Origin: JAGQUL01 sp039811765 | Lineage (GTDB): Bacteria; Actinomycetota; Thermoleophilia; Gaiellales; SKUG01 | Reading direction: 5' to 3' | NCBI GenBank assembly: GCA_039811765.1 | Contig: JBDHZF010000048.1 | Coordinates: forward strand, 1-17,947 | Length of the DNA stretch: 17,947 nt | Part shown: positions 7,101 through 14,004 of the stretch, piece after piece | Position numbering within the stretch: position 1 is the first letter of the stretch | Layout: each line of letters starts with the position of its first letter | Translations under genes and position numbers: made by a program | The notes under the pieces: model-generated | The model's input: only the letters and a program-made list of their open reading frames with translations | Databases searched by the model: none | What the model was told of the DNA's origin: nothing

Positions 7101-8048
7101 ACCATTGCGGTGCTGCCGATGATGCGCCCGGGGTCCAGCACCGAAGACGTGATGGGCACGCTCGTGATGCTCGCGATCGACCCCACCCACGCGTTGACCT
7201 ACGACAAAGTGGACATCGCCACCAGCGTGACCGACCAGGCCGCGCTCGCGCTCGACAACGCCCGCCTGTACCAACAGCAAAAGAGCTTCGCGGAAATCAT
7301 CCAGGAGAGCCTGCTGCCGAGGCGCTTGCCGGATGTTGCCGACATCGACTACGGGGTGTTGTATCGCAGCGCGGTGGTGGGGGGCGACGCGCCGCAGATC
7401 GGCGGCGACTTCTACGACTTCCTGGAGCTCGAGGACGGGCGTTTGGCAATGGCGCTCGGAGACGTCACAGGCAAGGGCGTGCAGGCCGCGGCGGACACCG
7501 CGATGACCAAGTACGTGTTCCGCTCGCTCGCGCGCGAGCACCCGGATCCGTCGAGCTTCCTGCGCTACGCGAACGACGTGGTGTGCGACGAGATCACCAG
7601 CGGCAAATTCGTCACGCTCTTCTATGCGGTGATCGATCCGGTTCGCGGCACGTTCACGTGCGGCAACGCGGGACATCCCGAACCGAAGTTGCTGTTCCCT
7701 GGCGGGACGACGCTGGCTGATGGCAGCGTGGTGGATCCCGCGCAGCCGCGGATCACGTCGATCGGCATGGAGGGGCTCGCGCTCGGCATCCTGCAAGACC
7801 AGGACTACGAGCAGAAGGAATACGAATTCCCGTCCGGAGCGTCGCTGATCGTGTACACCGACGGCGTGGTGGAAGCGCGCCGCGAGGGACGCCTGTACGG
7901 CCAGTTCCGCCTCGAACGGCGGATCATGGAGGAATCCGGCGGCGGCGCGGGCCAGATCGCCTACTCGATATACGAGGACTGCCACGCCTACGCCGAGCAC
8001 GGTCTCAACGACGACGTCGCCATCGTCGTCGTTCGTCGCACCCCCTGA
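4134..8048 (+). CDS. Multi-GAF sensor protein with C-terminal PP2C/SpoIIE-type phosphatase
   Basis: 1282 residues if counted from GTG 4200 (numbering used here), or 22 more from an ATC at 4134. The frame opens after TAA 4107-4109; a strong GGGAGG at 4125-4130 precedes ATC 4134, while GTG 4200 has no ribosome binding site. I see about five consecutive GAF-like modules (roughly 135-280, 300-500, 505-655, 660-840, 850-1030), the last ending ALALDNARLYQQQKSFAEII with the usual linker helix. The phosphatase domain spans about 1035-1282: GGDFYD (D1070), GDVTGKG (D1088), GNAGHPEP, TDG (D1221) and NDD (1270-1272), so the metal-binding aspartates are present. It should dephosphorylate Ser/Thr, classically an anti-anti-sigma factor. 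No membrane segment is seen, so it is cytosolic. No anti-sigma partner is encoded nearby. Confidence 0.88.
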   Translation: MVKSDDTDAKRTARSRDDARDSVPDAVVRVVATAGREAVADPFDPGQVVDSASVRIVAAALVGVEVDARALEAACDAFAIDPDGVERITAMVRRTTRVLIVDDADREADGGGALVPVERASRIASVYAMLLRATTRRQHRNDSAYESFAVAAADVADAEGYEDVCQRAAESLVALSGLASAGVYVPGSEHARMVRAASNVPMDSHGRVDGAVAMPVALRVDRGLFADVIAGDRPLCITSRDVIDTLSDDLPARTLVAVPMRDRVGRPVGLLLAADERTRELDVASVEAIRRLASVVAGELGIAATMRRSRSALGTLPQLAEVAHAEDLDVAAQLESLARIVAQATDSDSAVIRVRDTAGRYLETRAIASSHGDAVADAIGTRTMLVEERRGAAGRATSRESVGQRLRDAGVQGSIDVRATGARHQPHTAMLPDLDHAEIGVGEHELVALDDPPATWSRQGRRILQELAARTVATFPIDSRFGRQSVLYVVRTTARPLSDTDRACARIVTAHAQHVIDRHVSRQQTARAIDAARSAVRLLGEALVAGVRTDRTLRFLPRLFHEMFAGRGVRVWRRDHHDDISLVAAAGTYEDDVAEPKPSNALVEAFDRPLQLELDTSRTPHTAAITFDGYGDSRVGVELQGIEGRSLGVEEQRLAVDVASRIQEALFSAGQAAAQQLQLDRVVALQELVQTVHEQLGEQHVVDTLLDQLPPIFRARGCGVFLFDDEGVLECSGFHDLPTGVIEAIEGRRGWMPEVGRDERAAVVVIKHVGSSKLLSAELRDLARREGLDDHAAALIPFTGREQTLGIALLMFAGDLPDEFVDEATTGRAGTLGAFGRQVGTALLNARAFDRERSHRDRTERLLEIERENSRQVRALHEVSRAFANSLSFEETLAAAAEAMADRMDVDAVWIRTLDDRGEHMLLRAFHAGYPELAGALERMVSPPESRDDPITVEVMQSRRAVLVDDADDPEWSRSELLQRLRPFLQRGSTIAVLPMMRPGSSTEDVMGTLVMLAIDPTHALTYDKVDIATSVTDQAALALDNARLYQQQKSFAEIIQESLLPRRLPDVADIDYGVLYRSAVVGGDAPQIGGDFYDFLELEDGRLAMALGDVTGKGVQAAADTAMTKYVFRSLAREHPDPSSFLRYANDVVCDEITSGKFVTLFYAVIDPVRGTFTCGNAGHPEPKLLFPGGTTLADGSVVDPAQPRITSIGMEGLALGILQDQDYEQKEYEFPSGASLIVYTDGVVEARREGRLYGQFRLERRIMEESGGGAGQIAYSIYEDCHAYAEHGLNDDVAIVVVRRTP

Positions 8049-8148
8049 CGGCAGGGGACGCGCCGTTGCTGCGTCGCTGCTCGGTCGACGGGCATGGAGC
8101 CCGCCTTCCCTCGCGCTCCTTGCCCCGACGCGTCCCCTGCCGTCAGGG
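8043..8148. repeat. Perfect 20-bp inverted repeat enclosing 66 bases at the phosphatase gene end
   Basis: CCCTGACGGCAGGGGACGCG (8043-8062) and CGCGTCCCCTGCCGTCAGGG (8129-8148) are exact reverse complements. The left arm includes the TGA stop of the phosphatase gene. The 66-base interior contains a smaller GGGC/GCCC hairpin near 8089-8101. As RNA this is a long stem with a structured head, which could end transcription, stabilise the 3' end, or act as a small RNA precursor. As DNA it resembles a very short element with terminal inverted repeats, but I see no target duplication and nothing coding inside. Confidence 0.7.
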
Positions 8149-8178
8149 CGGGTGTTCGATGGTCGAGGTGCAACCCAG

Positions 8179-8218
8179 TCGAGCGATGGCTCGATGAAGG
8201 GGAGACGGGGTTTCATCG
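8179..8218 (+). promoter_or_regulatory. Two overlapping, mutually exclusive hairpins in the leader of the flavoprotein gene
   Basis: TCGAGC (8179-8184) pairs with GCTCGA (8189-8194), and CGATGAA (8192-8198) pairs with TTCATCG (8212-8218). They share bases 8192-8194, so only one can form at a time. The second ends just before AGGGG (8221-8225) and ATG 8229. This could be a regulatory leader, but the stems are short and chance is possible. Confidence 0.25.
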
Positions 8219-8228
8219 CGAGGGGACG

Positions 8229-9392
8229 ATGACGAGGATCGATCCACGAATGGTTGCGGACGTGCTGGTGCTGGGCGCCGGCCCGGGCGGCGCGACGGCG
8301 GCGTTGCACCTGCAGCGCGCGGGCGTGTCGGTCGCGGTGCTGGAAGCACGGGCCGCGCAGGCCACCCGCGCGAACGTGGTCGATTTGAGCGCCGACGCGG
8401 TCGCGTCCGTCAAACGCGCCGGACTTGAATCGCTCCTCGACGGGCGGATGGGCGTCGGCTCGGCGCACGACGGTGCCGATTCCGGCGCGGTGGTGTCGCT
8501 GCGTGCGCTCGAAAACGACGCCCGTCAGCTCCTGGCTGCACGCGGCGTGCCCGTGCACTACGGCGCGGGCGTTTCCGGTTTGCAACAAGCAGCCGACGGG
8601 ACGCAGCTCGTCCAACTTGCTGATGGACGAATGGCCTCAGGGCGGTACGTGATCAACGCCACCGGCGGCCGTTCCGGCATCGAGCCGCAGCTCGGGATGG
8701 AACTGCGCTTCCAAGGCGACTACGCATGGTTCGGATCGGCGCGCATGAACGTCGCTCCCGGATTGGCGACCGGCCAACGCGTCGGCGGATACCTGGGTCT
8801 CGAACGAGCCACGTTCAGCCGCGCGGGCAACGACTATCCAAGTTTCAATCCGTTGCCGCTTCCCGCCGAGGTCGAACGCTGGCGCGGCGCGCAGTGGTTC
8901 GGATGGCAGAACCCAACCGATGGGCTGTCGTTGTTCCAGATGATCGGCACGTACGAGCTCGACACGCTCTCGCCCGCGCAGCTCGCGGCGCGGCTCCTCG
9001 CGCCAGGACGCGCCCATGGTGCAGCTACCGTGCTCGACCAGCCGCGGCTGATTCGCGCGGAAAGCGCCGTTGTTGCCCAGGCTCGATCGGGAGCGGTGCT
9101 TGCGATCGGCGATGCCGCTGGACGCGCGCACCCGAAACAGATGCGTGGCACCGAGCTCGCCGTCACCGATGCCGAGCGCTCCGCGTCCGCAGTGACCCAC
9201 GCGCTTCGGGAACCTGCCGACGCTGAACGCACGCTCGCTGCATACTCGGACGCCACGCTCGCCGCGCACGCGAAATACGGGCACGACGGATCCCGAGTGA
9301 TGACCGAAGACCGATTCCGGCACCTCGACAGCGACGTGCTTGAGCTCACCCAGCTCGACGCATGGCCGGTGGAGACGGCTCCTGTAGCGTAG
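8229..9392 (+). CDS. FAD-dependent oxidoreductase (geranylgeranyl-reductase / monooxygenase-like)
   Basis: 387 residues from ATG 8229, with AGGGG at 8221-8225 just upstream; ATG 8250 is an alternative. The N-terminal dinucleotide-binding fold is clear: VLVLGAGPGGATAALHLQRA with G16-x-G18-x-x-G21, then E in VLEAR. The second FAD motif is AIGDAAGRAHPKQ (G294-D295), followed by a G-T-E-L-A-V-x-D helix; this is the group A flavoprotein monooxygenase / FAD_binding_3 layout. The middle region has a NATGG segment typical of the family. It should carry FAD and oxidise or reduce a small or lipid substrate; the substrate cannot be told. There is no transmembrane segment. The stop codon is four bases before the start of the next gene, so the two are likely co-transcribed. 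The frame extends upstream to 8094, but that part lies inside the inverted repeat and is not coding-like. Confidence 0.8.
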   Translation: MTRIDPRMVADVLVLGAGPGGATAALHLQRAGVSVAVLEARAAQATRANVVDLSADAVASVKRAGLESLLDGRMGVGSAHDGADSGAVVSLRALENDARQLLAARGVPVHYGAGVSGLQQAADGTQLVQLADGRMASGRYVINATGGRSGIEPQLGMELRFQGDYAWFGSARMNVAPGLATGQRVGGYLGLERATFSRAGNDYPSFNPLPLPAEVERWRGAQWFGWQNPTDGLSLFQMIGTYELDTLSPAQLAARLLAPGRAHGAATVLDQPRLIRAESAVVAQARSGAVLAIGDAAGRAHPKQMRGTELAVTDAERSASAVTHALREPADAERTLAAYSDATLAAHAKYGHDGSRVMTEDRFRHLDSDVLELTQLDAWPVETAPVA

Positions 9393-9396
9393 CGTC

Positions 9397-11535
9397 GTGC
9401 TGCGCATCGTCGTCTTCCTCAGTGGCGCCGCCACGATGGCCCTGCAGATGGCGATCGTTCGTCTCGTCGCACCCGCGATCGGCGCGTCTTCGATCGTATG
9501 GGCGACGCTCATCGGCTTGTCGCTGCTGGCCATGGCTGGCGGGTACACGGCCGGGGGACGATTGGCCGACCATGCCCGCAGCGCTCGACCGCTTGTCGCG
9601 ACGCTCGCCGCCGCCGCCGCGCTCGTGGCAATGATCCCGCTCGCAGCACCGCACCTGCTGTCCGGAATCGTCGATCTGCACCCGAGCGATCCAGCGCTCG
9701 CGGATCTCGTTGGCGCCGCTGCCGCGTACCTCGCGCTCGGTTTCGTGCCGGCCGTGTTGCTCGGCGTCACGCCCCCGTTCGCGATCCGGCACGCAACGCG
9801 CGAGGTCGAGCGAAGCGGACGCGCCGCGGGACGCGTCTATGCACTCTCGACCGTCGGCTCGATCGTCGGCACGCTCGTGACGGCGTTGTTGCTGGTGCAA
9901 TGGATAGGCACGCGCGCGACGATCTTGAGCATCGCGGCAAGCGTCCTTATCGCCGCGGTCGTGGCCTCGACGCTACAGCGACCGATTGCTGCATCCGATC
10001 CCGCGGCATCCCACGACGAGGTGCCAGCGGGCGCGCAGCTCGTCGGCGCGGCAACCGCGATCGTGATCGTCGAAGGCGTCGCGACGATGGGCACGGAGAT
10101 GTCGATCGCGCGTCTCGTCGCTCCGTTCTTCGGATCGAGTCACGCGGTGTGGGCGTTGATCATCGCCGTCGTGATGGGCAGCATCGCAATCGGATCCGCG
10201 CTCGGCGGACGTCTAATCGATCGCCGGCCGCACGCACGCACGCTTGCCACGTTGCTCGCCGCAAGCGCGATCGCGGTCGCGCTGCTGCCATTCGCCGCGA
10301 CGTTCGTGATGCGGATGTCCACGGGCGGGATCGACGACGTCGCGGTCGGCGTACTCGTCGGCACGTTCGGCGCAACGCTCGCGTTGCTGGTGATCCCGGT
10401 GACGCTGCTCGGCATGGTGCCGCCGGCCGCGTTGCGGCTCGCAATGCCGAGCGTCGAACGAAGCGGCCGCACCGCTGGGCGACTGTACGCGGCCAGCACG
10501 GTTGGCGCGCTCGTCGGCACCTTCGCCAGCGTGCTGTGGCTCATTCCGTCGATCGGCACGCGCCGCACGATGCTGGTGTTCGCGCTGCTGCTGGCCCTCG
10601 CGCCGCTCGCGTTGGCTCGCCGACCAACTCCGCTCGTGCTCGGTTCGTCAGCCGTCGTCGTCGCGTTGCTTGCCGTGCCCACTGGCTTGATCAAACCGCT
10701 CAAGCATGATGTCGTGCTGGACGAGCGCGAGAGCCGATACCAATACATCCAAACGGTGGAAGAGCCATCGGGCCGTCGGCTGTTGCAGTTGAACGAGGGC
10801 TGGGCCGTGCACTCGATCTGGGACCCAGATCGAGTGCTCACCGGCGGGATCTGGGATCACTTTCTCGTGGTGCCGTCGCTCGTGGCGGGCGAAGGACGAA
10901 GCATGCTCGTGATCGGCAGCGCCGCGGGCACGGCGGCGCGCGAATTCGCGACCTACCGCCCCGACATCGCGATGACGAGCGTGGAGCTGGATCCTCAAGT
11001 CACCACGGTCGGGCGCACGTACTTCCACATGAAGGGTCCTGTGACCGCCGCCGACGGGCGTCCGTTCCTGCAGCGCACCCACCAGCGGTGGGACACGATT
11101 CATGTCGACGCGTATCGCCAGCCCTACATCCCGTTCTATCTCACCACCAAGGAATTCTTCACGCTCGTGCGCGCACGCCTGCACGAGGGCGGCGTGTTCT
11201 CCATCAACGTTGGATCGGTGCCGGACGACCAGCGCATCAACGAAGCCGTGGCCGCCACCATGCGAAGCGTCTTTCCCTATGTGGGTCGCTACCGCGCGGA
11301 GGAGTACAACGAGGTGATCTTCGGGATGAACGAGCCGTCGACAAGCACGACGAGGCTGCGCGAACGGATCGCACACAGCGACGTTCCCGACGACGAGCCG
11401 GATCTCGCCTACCTGTTCGAAGCATTCGAGGACGGATTCCACGAAACGCAACCCGATCCCGATCTCGTGATGACCGACGATCGCGCGCCGGTCGAGTGGC
11501 TCACCGATCGGATGATCTTCGGCACGACGAGCTGA
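9397..11535 (+). CDS. Fused MFS-like membrane protein / spermidine-synthase-like domain
   Basis: 712 residues from GTG 9397, four bases after the preceding stop; no separate ribosome binding site is visible. Residues 1-435 contain many transmembrane helices and form an internal duplication: residues 2-195 and 219-415 share A-T-M-x-x-x-M-x-I-x-R-L-V-A-P, G-G-R-L-x-D, and V-E-R-S-G-R-x-A-G-R-x-Y-A-x-S-T-V-G followed by V-G-T. Residues about 440-660 form a spermidine-synthase-type Rossmann fold: VIGSAAG (505-511) for the nucleotide loop, ELDP (530-533) where the family has E-x-D, and later D-A-Y followed by PFYLTTKEFF. The usual G-G-G-D-G loop is altered to G-S-A-A-G, so true aminopropyl transfer is uncertain. 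It is a member of the fused MFS/spermidine synthase family, function unknown. A 14-bp-armed perfect palindrome occurs at 10809-10837. Confidence 0.82.
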   Translation: MLRIVVFLSGAATMALQMAIVRLVAPAIGASSIVWATLIGLSLLAMAGGYTAGGRLADHARSARPLVATLAAAAALVAMIPLAAPHLLSGIVDLHPSDPALADLVGAAAAYLALGFVPAVLLGVTPPFAIRHATREVERSGRAAGRVYALSTVGSIVGTLVTALLLVQWIGTRATILSIAASVLIAAVVASTLQRPIAASDPAASHDEVPAGAQLVGAATAIVIVEGVATMGTEMSIARLVAPFFGSSHAVWALIIAVVMGSIAIGSALGGRLIDRRPHARTLATLLAASAIAVALLPFAATFVMRMSTGGIDDVAVGVLVGTFGATLALLVIPVTLLGMVPPAALRLAMPSVERSGRTAGRLYAASTVGALVGTFASVLWLIPSIGTRRTMLVFALLLALAPLALARRPTPLVLGSSAVVVALLAVPTGLIKPLKHDVVLDERESRYQYIQTVEEPSGRRLLQLNEGWAVHSIWDPDRVLTGGIWDHFLVVPSLVAGEGRSMLVIGSAAGTAAREFATYRPDIAMTSVELDPQVTTVGRTYFHMKGPVTAADGRPFLQRTHQRWDTIHVDAYRQPYIPFYLTTKEFFTLVRARLHEGGVFSINVGSVPDDQRINEAVAATMRSVFPYVGRYRAEEYNEVIFGMNEPSTSTTRLRERIAHSDVPDDEPDLAYLFEAFEDGFHETQPDPDLVMTDDRAPVEWLTDRMIFGTTS
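10809..10837. repeat. Perfect 29-bp palindrome inside the spermidine-synthase-like coding region
   Basis: GCACTCGATCTGGG (10809-10822) and CCCAGATCGAGTGC (10824-10837) are exact reverse complements around a single A. It lies within codons for the conserved stretch VHSIWDPDRVL of the fused membrane protein. A perfect 14-bp arm is very unlikely by base composition alone in a window of this size. Confidence 0.8.
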
Positions 11536-11579
11536 GACGGCGCTGCTAGCGACGCGCCGCATGCGGCCCGGGGAGTACC

Positions 11580-12203
11580 ATGTGCAGCATGGAATCGACG
11601 ACGACGCGGCCTGAAACGAGCAACCCGTGGGCGACGCTCGCCTGGATCGTCTCCGGGCTGCTCTTGGTGGTGCTCGTGGTGGCGATCTGGCTGCGCGTGG
11701 ACGATCGCAGCGCCGGTGCCGCGATCGCAACGTCGATCGCCGATGGCAAGCGGCCCGCCGCGCCTGCGCTGCCAACCGATCCGGTGGCTGACACCGGTCT
11801 GCCCGCGTGGTACGCGGCCAATGGCGGCAAGCAAGCCTCGAGCGCGAAGAACAAGGTGCTCGTCGTGAACTGGTGGGCGTCGTGGTGCGGCCCGTGCAAC
11901 GAGGAGATGCCGGCGCTGCAGACGCTCGCGAACGAGTACGACGGCACGGTCGAGTTCGTGGGCATCAACGCCGGCGAGGAGGACCTTCGATCGGATGCGC
12001 GGGCGTTTGCGAAGTCGCACGACGTGCGCTACCCGCTCGTGCGTGGCGACCGCAACGACAAAGATTCGTGGGGCGTGACTGGCTTCCCCGAGACGTTCGT
12101 CGTGGGCACGGACGGGCGCATCAGCTCCTACATCAATGGCCCGCTCGAACAGCGTGACCTTCGCGACATGATCGAAGCCGAACTGAAACGGGATCGCGCA
12201 TGA
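11580..12203 (+). CDS. ccmG: Thioredoxin-like TlpA/CcmG (DsbE) thiol:disulfide protein
   Basis: 207 residues from ATG 11580; GGGGAG at 11570-11575 lies 4 bases upstream, and 13 bases before a second in-frame ATG at 11589. A transmembrane anchor spans about 22-46 (SGLLLVVLVVAIWL). The thioredoxin fold begins at about 90 with VLVVNWWASWCGPCNEEMPA; the active-site cysteines are C103 and C106. F-V-G-I-N-A follows, and the cis-proline motif is GFPET (P170). The protein is therefore tethered outside the membrane and reduces cysteines, most likely of apocytochrome c before haem attachment, since the next gene encodes a CcmH-like protein and overlaps it by ATGA. ResA-like function is the main alternative. 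Confidence 0.85.
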   Translation: MCSMESTTTRPETSNPWATLAWIVSGLLLVVLVVAIWLRVDDRSAGAAIATSIADGKRPAAPALPTDPVADTGLPAWYAANGGKQASSAKNKVLVVNWWASWCGPCNEEMPALQTLANEYDGTVEFVGINAGEEDLRSDARAFAKSHDVRYPLVRGDRNDKDSWGVTGFPETFVVGTDGRISSYINGPLEQRDLRDMIEAELKRDRA

Positions 12204-12718
12204 TGCGCGCGTGGGCGATCGCGAGCCTGGTGGCGTGGATCACGCTGCTGGCCGCAACGCTCGGCTCGACCTCCAACATCGCACACGCCGCATCCGCCGG
12301 CGACGGCGCGCCGGCGACCGCTCCCCGGCTCGAGCAGCGTCGCGACGAGCCGCAAACCACCGTGAAGGCGATCGAACCCACGGTGATGTGCCCGTCGTGC
12401 GACGCCACGCTCGACCAGTCCGACAGTCCAGCCGCCGAGCGCATGCGCGTATGGATCGCCGCGGCCGTGCAGGCCGGGTGGACGAAGGACGAGATCCGCG
12501 ATGGCCTGGTGAAGGAGTACGACGGCGACGAATCCGTGCTCGCCGTGCCGCGCACCGACAGCGTCGGCTTGGGGGCGTGGGTCGCGCCGCTGGCGATCGT
12601 GCTCGCGATCGCGCTTACGGCGTTCATCGTTCCGCGACGCTGGCGACGCGACGCTCAGGCGCGTTCGAAGTACGAATCGTCGTCGTCGGCGTCCCAATCG
12701 CCGCCGTCGTCCGAGTAG
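12200..12718 (+). CDS. ccmH: CcmH/NrfF-like cytochrome c maturation protein
   Basis: 172 residues from ATG 12200, overlapping the preceding stop in ATGA. A signal-like segment spans 1-31 (WAIASLVAWITLLAATLG). The CcmH core is at about 58-112: V-M-C64-P-S-C67, then L-D-Q-S-D-S-P-A-A-E-R-M-R, and AGWTKDEIRDGLVKEYD, matching the family pattern C-x-x-C ... S-D-S-P-x-A-x-x-M-R ... E-I-x-x-x-L-V-x-x-Y. A second transmembrane helix at about 127-146 is followed by a short basic and Ser-rich tail. CcmH works with CcmG to hold apocytochrome cysteines reduced for haem ligation. No ccmE, ccmF or ccmC lies in the window. The 3' 64 bases overlap the end of the convergent gene. Confidence 0.8.
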   Translation: MMRAWAIASLVAWITLLAATLGSTSNIAHAASAGDGAPATAPRLEQRRDEPQTTVKAIEPTVMCPSCDATLDQSDSPAAERMRVWIAAAVQAGWTKDEIRDGLVKEYDGDESVLAVPRTDSVGLGAWVAPLAIVLAIALTAFIVPRRWRRDAQARSKYESSSSASQSPPSSE

Positions 12719-13863
12719 TCGTGGTCGGGGCCGTGCTCGGCTGAATCGGATTCGTCCATGTACGCCTTCCATTCGCGACGCCGGCGCAGTCGCCAGCGAA
12801 GCAGTCGCCAGCCGCCGTAGAGGGCGAACGCCGCGAGCGCGAGCAGGAGCCACTTGGGCACGAGCGCGAAACGAGGAAGCGTGGACGATTGCGTGCCGCC
12901 AGCTTCGCTTTCCACCGTGACCTTCGCTTGGAAAATGCCGAGCGACGGCAATCCCTTGAGCTGCGTGATCTGCGAGGCGTAACCGTCGGGATACGCGGTG
13001 AACTCGTCGATGGGGTAGCGCCCGGCAACGCGCCCGAAGATGTCCTTCACCACGATTTGGCCGTGCGGCTGGAGCAACCGTTCGCCTGTGTTGCGATACA
13101 CCGTGGTGAGCGTGAGACGATGCTTGTCGGCCCAATGCGGGCTCACGTACAGGCGCGAGTTGACTGGTTCTTTCCGACCGTGTCGCGCGGCGTCGAGGCG
13201 CTTCTGATCGCTCGTGATCGATGCTTTCGTGAACGTTCCTTCGACGGGAGCGTCTCCGGGCAGCTCCACGATGAAGATCGCGACCTGCTTGAACTGCGGC
13301 GCGATGCCCGCGCCCTGCGTGGACGTCTCGCTCGTCGCGCTGGCGCGCTGCGTGGCGGTGATCGCGAACGGCTTCGAGCCCGGCTTCACGTCCTTCGGGA
13401 TCTTCACCGTCACCATGAGCGTGCCTTGCTGGCCCGGCTTGAGCGTGAGCATGGGCTTTTCGAGCGTGGCCCACGCCGCGGCGCCTTTGATCTCGCCGGT
13501 GGGGAGCACGTCGACAACGAGTTCGGCGGACGAACCGACGACCGAATTCACGGTGAGGTCGAACGTCACCGGATCTTTGGTGCGATTGTGCAGGATGACC
13601 GGGCGTTTCACGGTCATGCCCGGACCGACCTGCTCGCCTCCGTCGGCGGTAACGGTCTCGATGCGTTCGGCGGCAGGACTCATCACGATCTTGCCGTCCA
13701 AGCCCGCGGTGCCGCGATCCTCGATCTGCAGCGCGTTGGCTGTGGACGCCGCGAGCACCGCGACGGCGAGGAAGCCCGCGATGGCGAGCGTGGCGCGAAT
13801 TTGGGGCATGCGGTCGCGGAATCGGGGCGTGCGATTGCGGAAACTGCTCGTTGAGTCGATCAC
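12655..13863 (-). CDS. Secreted, membrane-anchored Ig-like protein (DUF916/WxL-interacting-like)
   Basis: 402 residues from GTG 13863, chosen because AAGGA (13870-13874, read in reverse) lies 6 bases upstream; the 18 residues before an internal ATG are basic. A signal peptide spans about 19-46 (MPQIRATLAIAGFLAVAVLA). The outer part, about 47-330, is beta-rich: V-K-R-P-V-I-L-H-N-R-T-K-D-P-V-T-F-D-L, L-K-P-G-Q-Q-G-T-L-M-V-T-V-K-I-P, Y-R-N-T-G-E-R, recalling the DUF916/DUF3324 immunoglobulin-like folds. A single transmembrane helix at about 336-352 (WLLLALAAFALYGGW) precedes a basic cluster and a very acidic tail (SDDGGDWDADDDDSY). It is a cell-surface protein, possibly adhesive or structural. 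The family assignment is tentative. Confidence 0.7.
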   Translation of the reverse strand: MIDSTSSFRNRTPRFRDRMPQIRATLAIAGFLAVAVLAASTANALQIEDRGTAGLDGKIVMSPAAERIETVTADGGEQVGPGMTVKRPVILHNRTKDPVTFDLTVNSVVGSSAELVVDVLPTGEIKGAAAWATLEKPMLTLKPGQQGTLMVTVKIPKDVKPGSKPFAITATQRASATSETSTQGAGIAPQFKQVAIFIVELPGDAPVEGTFTKASITSDQKRLDAARHGRKEPVNSRLYVSPHWADKHRLTLTTVYRNTGERLLQPHGQIVVKDIFGRVAGRYPIDEFTAYPDGYASQITQLKGLPSLGIFQAKVTVESEAGGTQSSTLPRFALVPKWLLLALAAFALYGGWRLLRWRLRRRREWKAYMDESDSAEHGPDHDYSDDGGDWDADDDDSYFERA

Positions 13864-14004
13864 GACGGTTCCTTACCCGAACCGACGCAGTCGTTCACGC
13901 GCGCGGGCATGCGATCGACCGTCGAGCGAAAACGACGGCTCGCGCGTCGGATTCACTGCACAGTGCCTCGATAGTCGCGTCTGCGCGGTTCTTTCGCCCC
14001 GAAG

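Noticed and set aside
8043..8148. Reading the inverted repeat as an insertion sequence or MITE
   Set aside because: There is no target duplication and nothing coding between the arms; kept as a repeat of unknown role.
8094..8228. Upstream extension of the flavoprotein frame to ATG 8094
   Set aside because: It would place the N-terminus inside the inverted repeat with a Pro/Arg/Cys-rich peptide; ATG 8229 has a ribosome binding site and the fold starts soon after.
5694..8615. Long antisense frames across the phosphatase gene (458 and 513 codons)
   Set aside because: They are Arg/His/Ala-rich mirror frames typical of high-GC genes, with no recognisable domains, while the + frame has complete PP2C motifs.
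12128..13474. A 448-codon - strand frame in another phase than the Ig-like gene
   Set aside because: It is rich in Arg, His and Ala and lacks motifs; the 12655-13863 frame has a signal peptide, beta-rich body and membrane helix.
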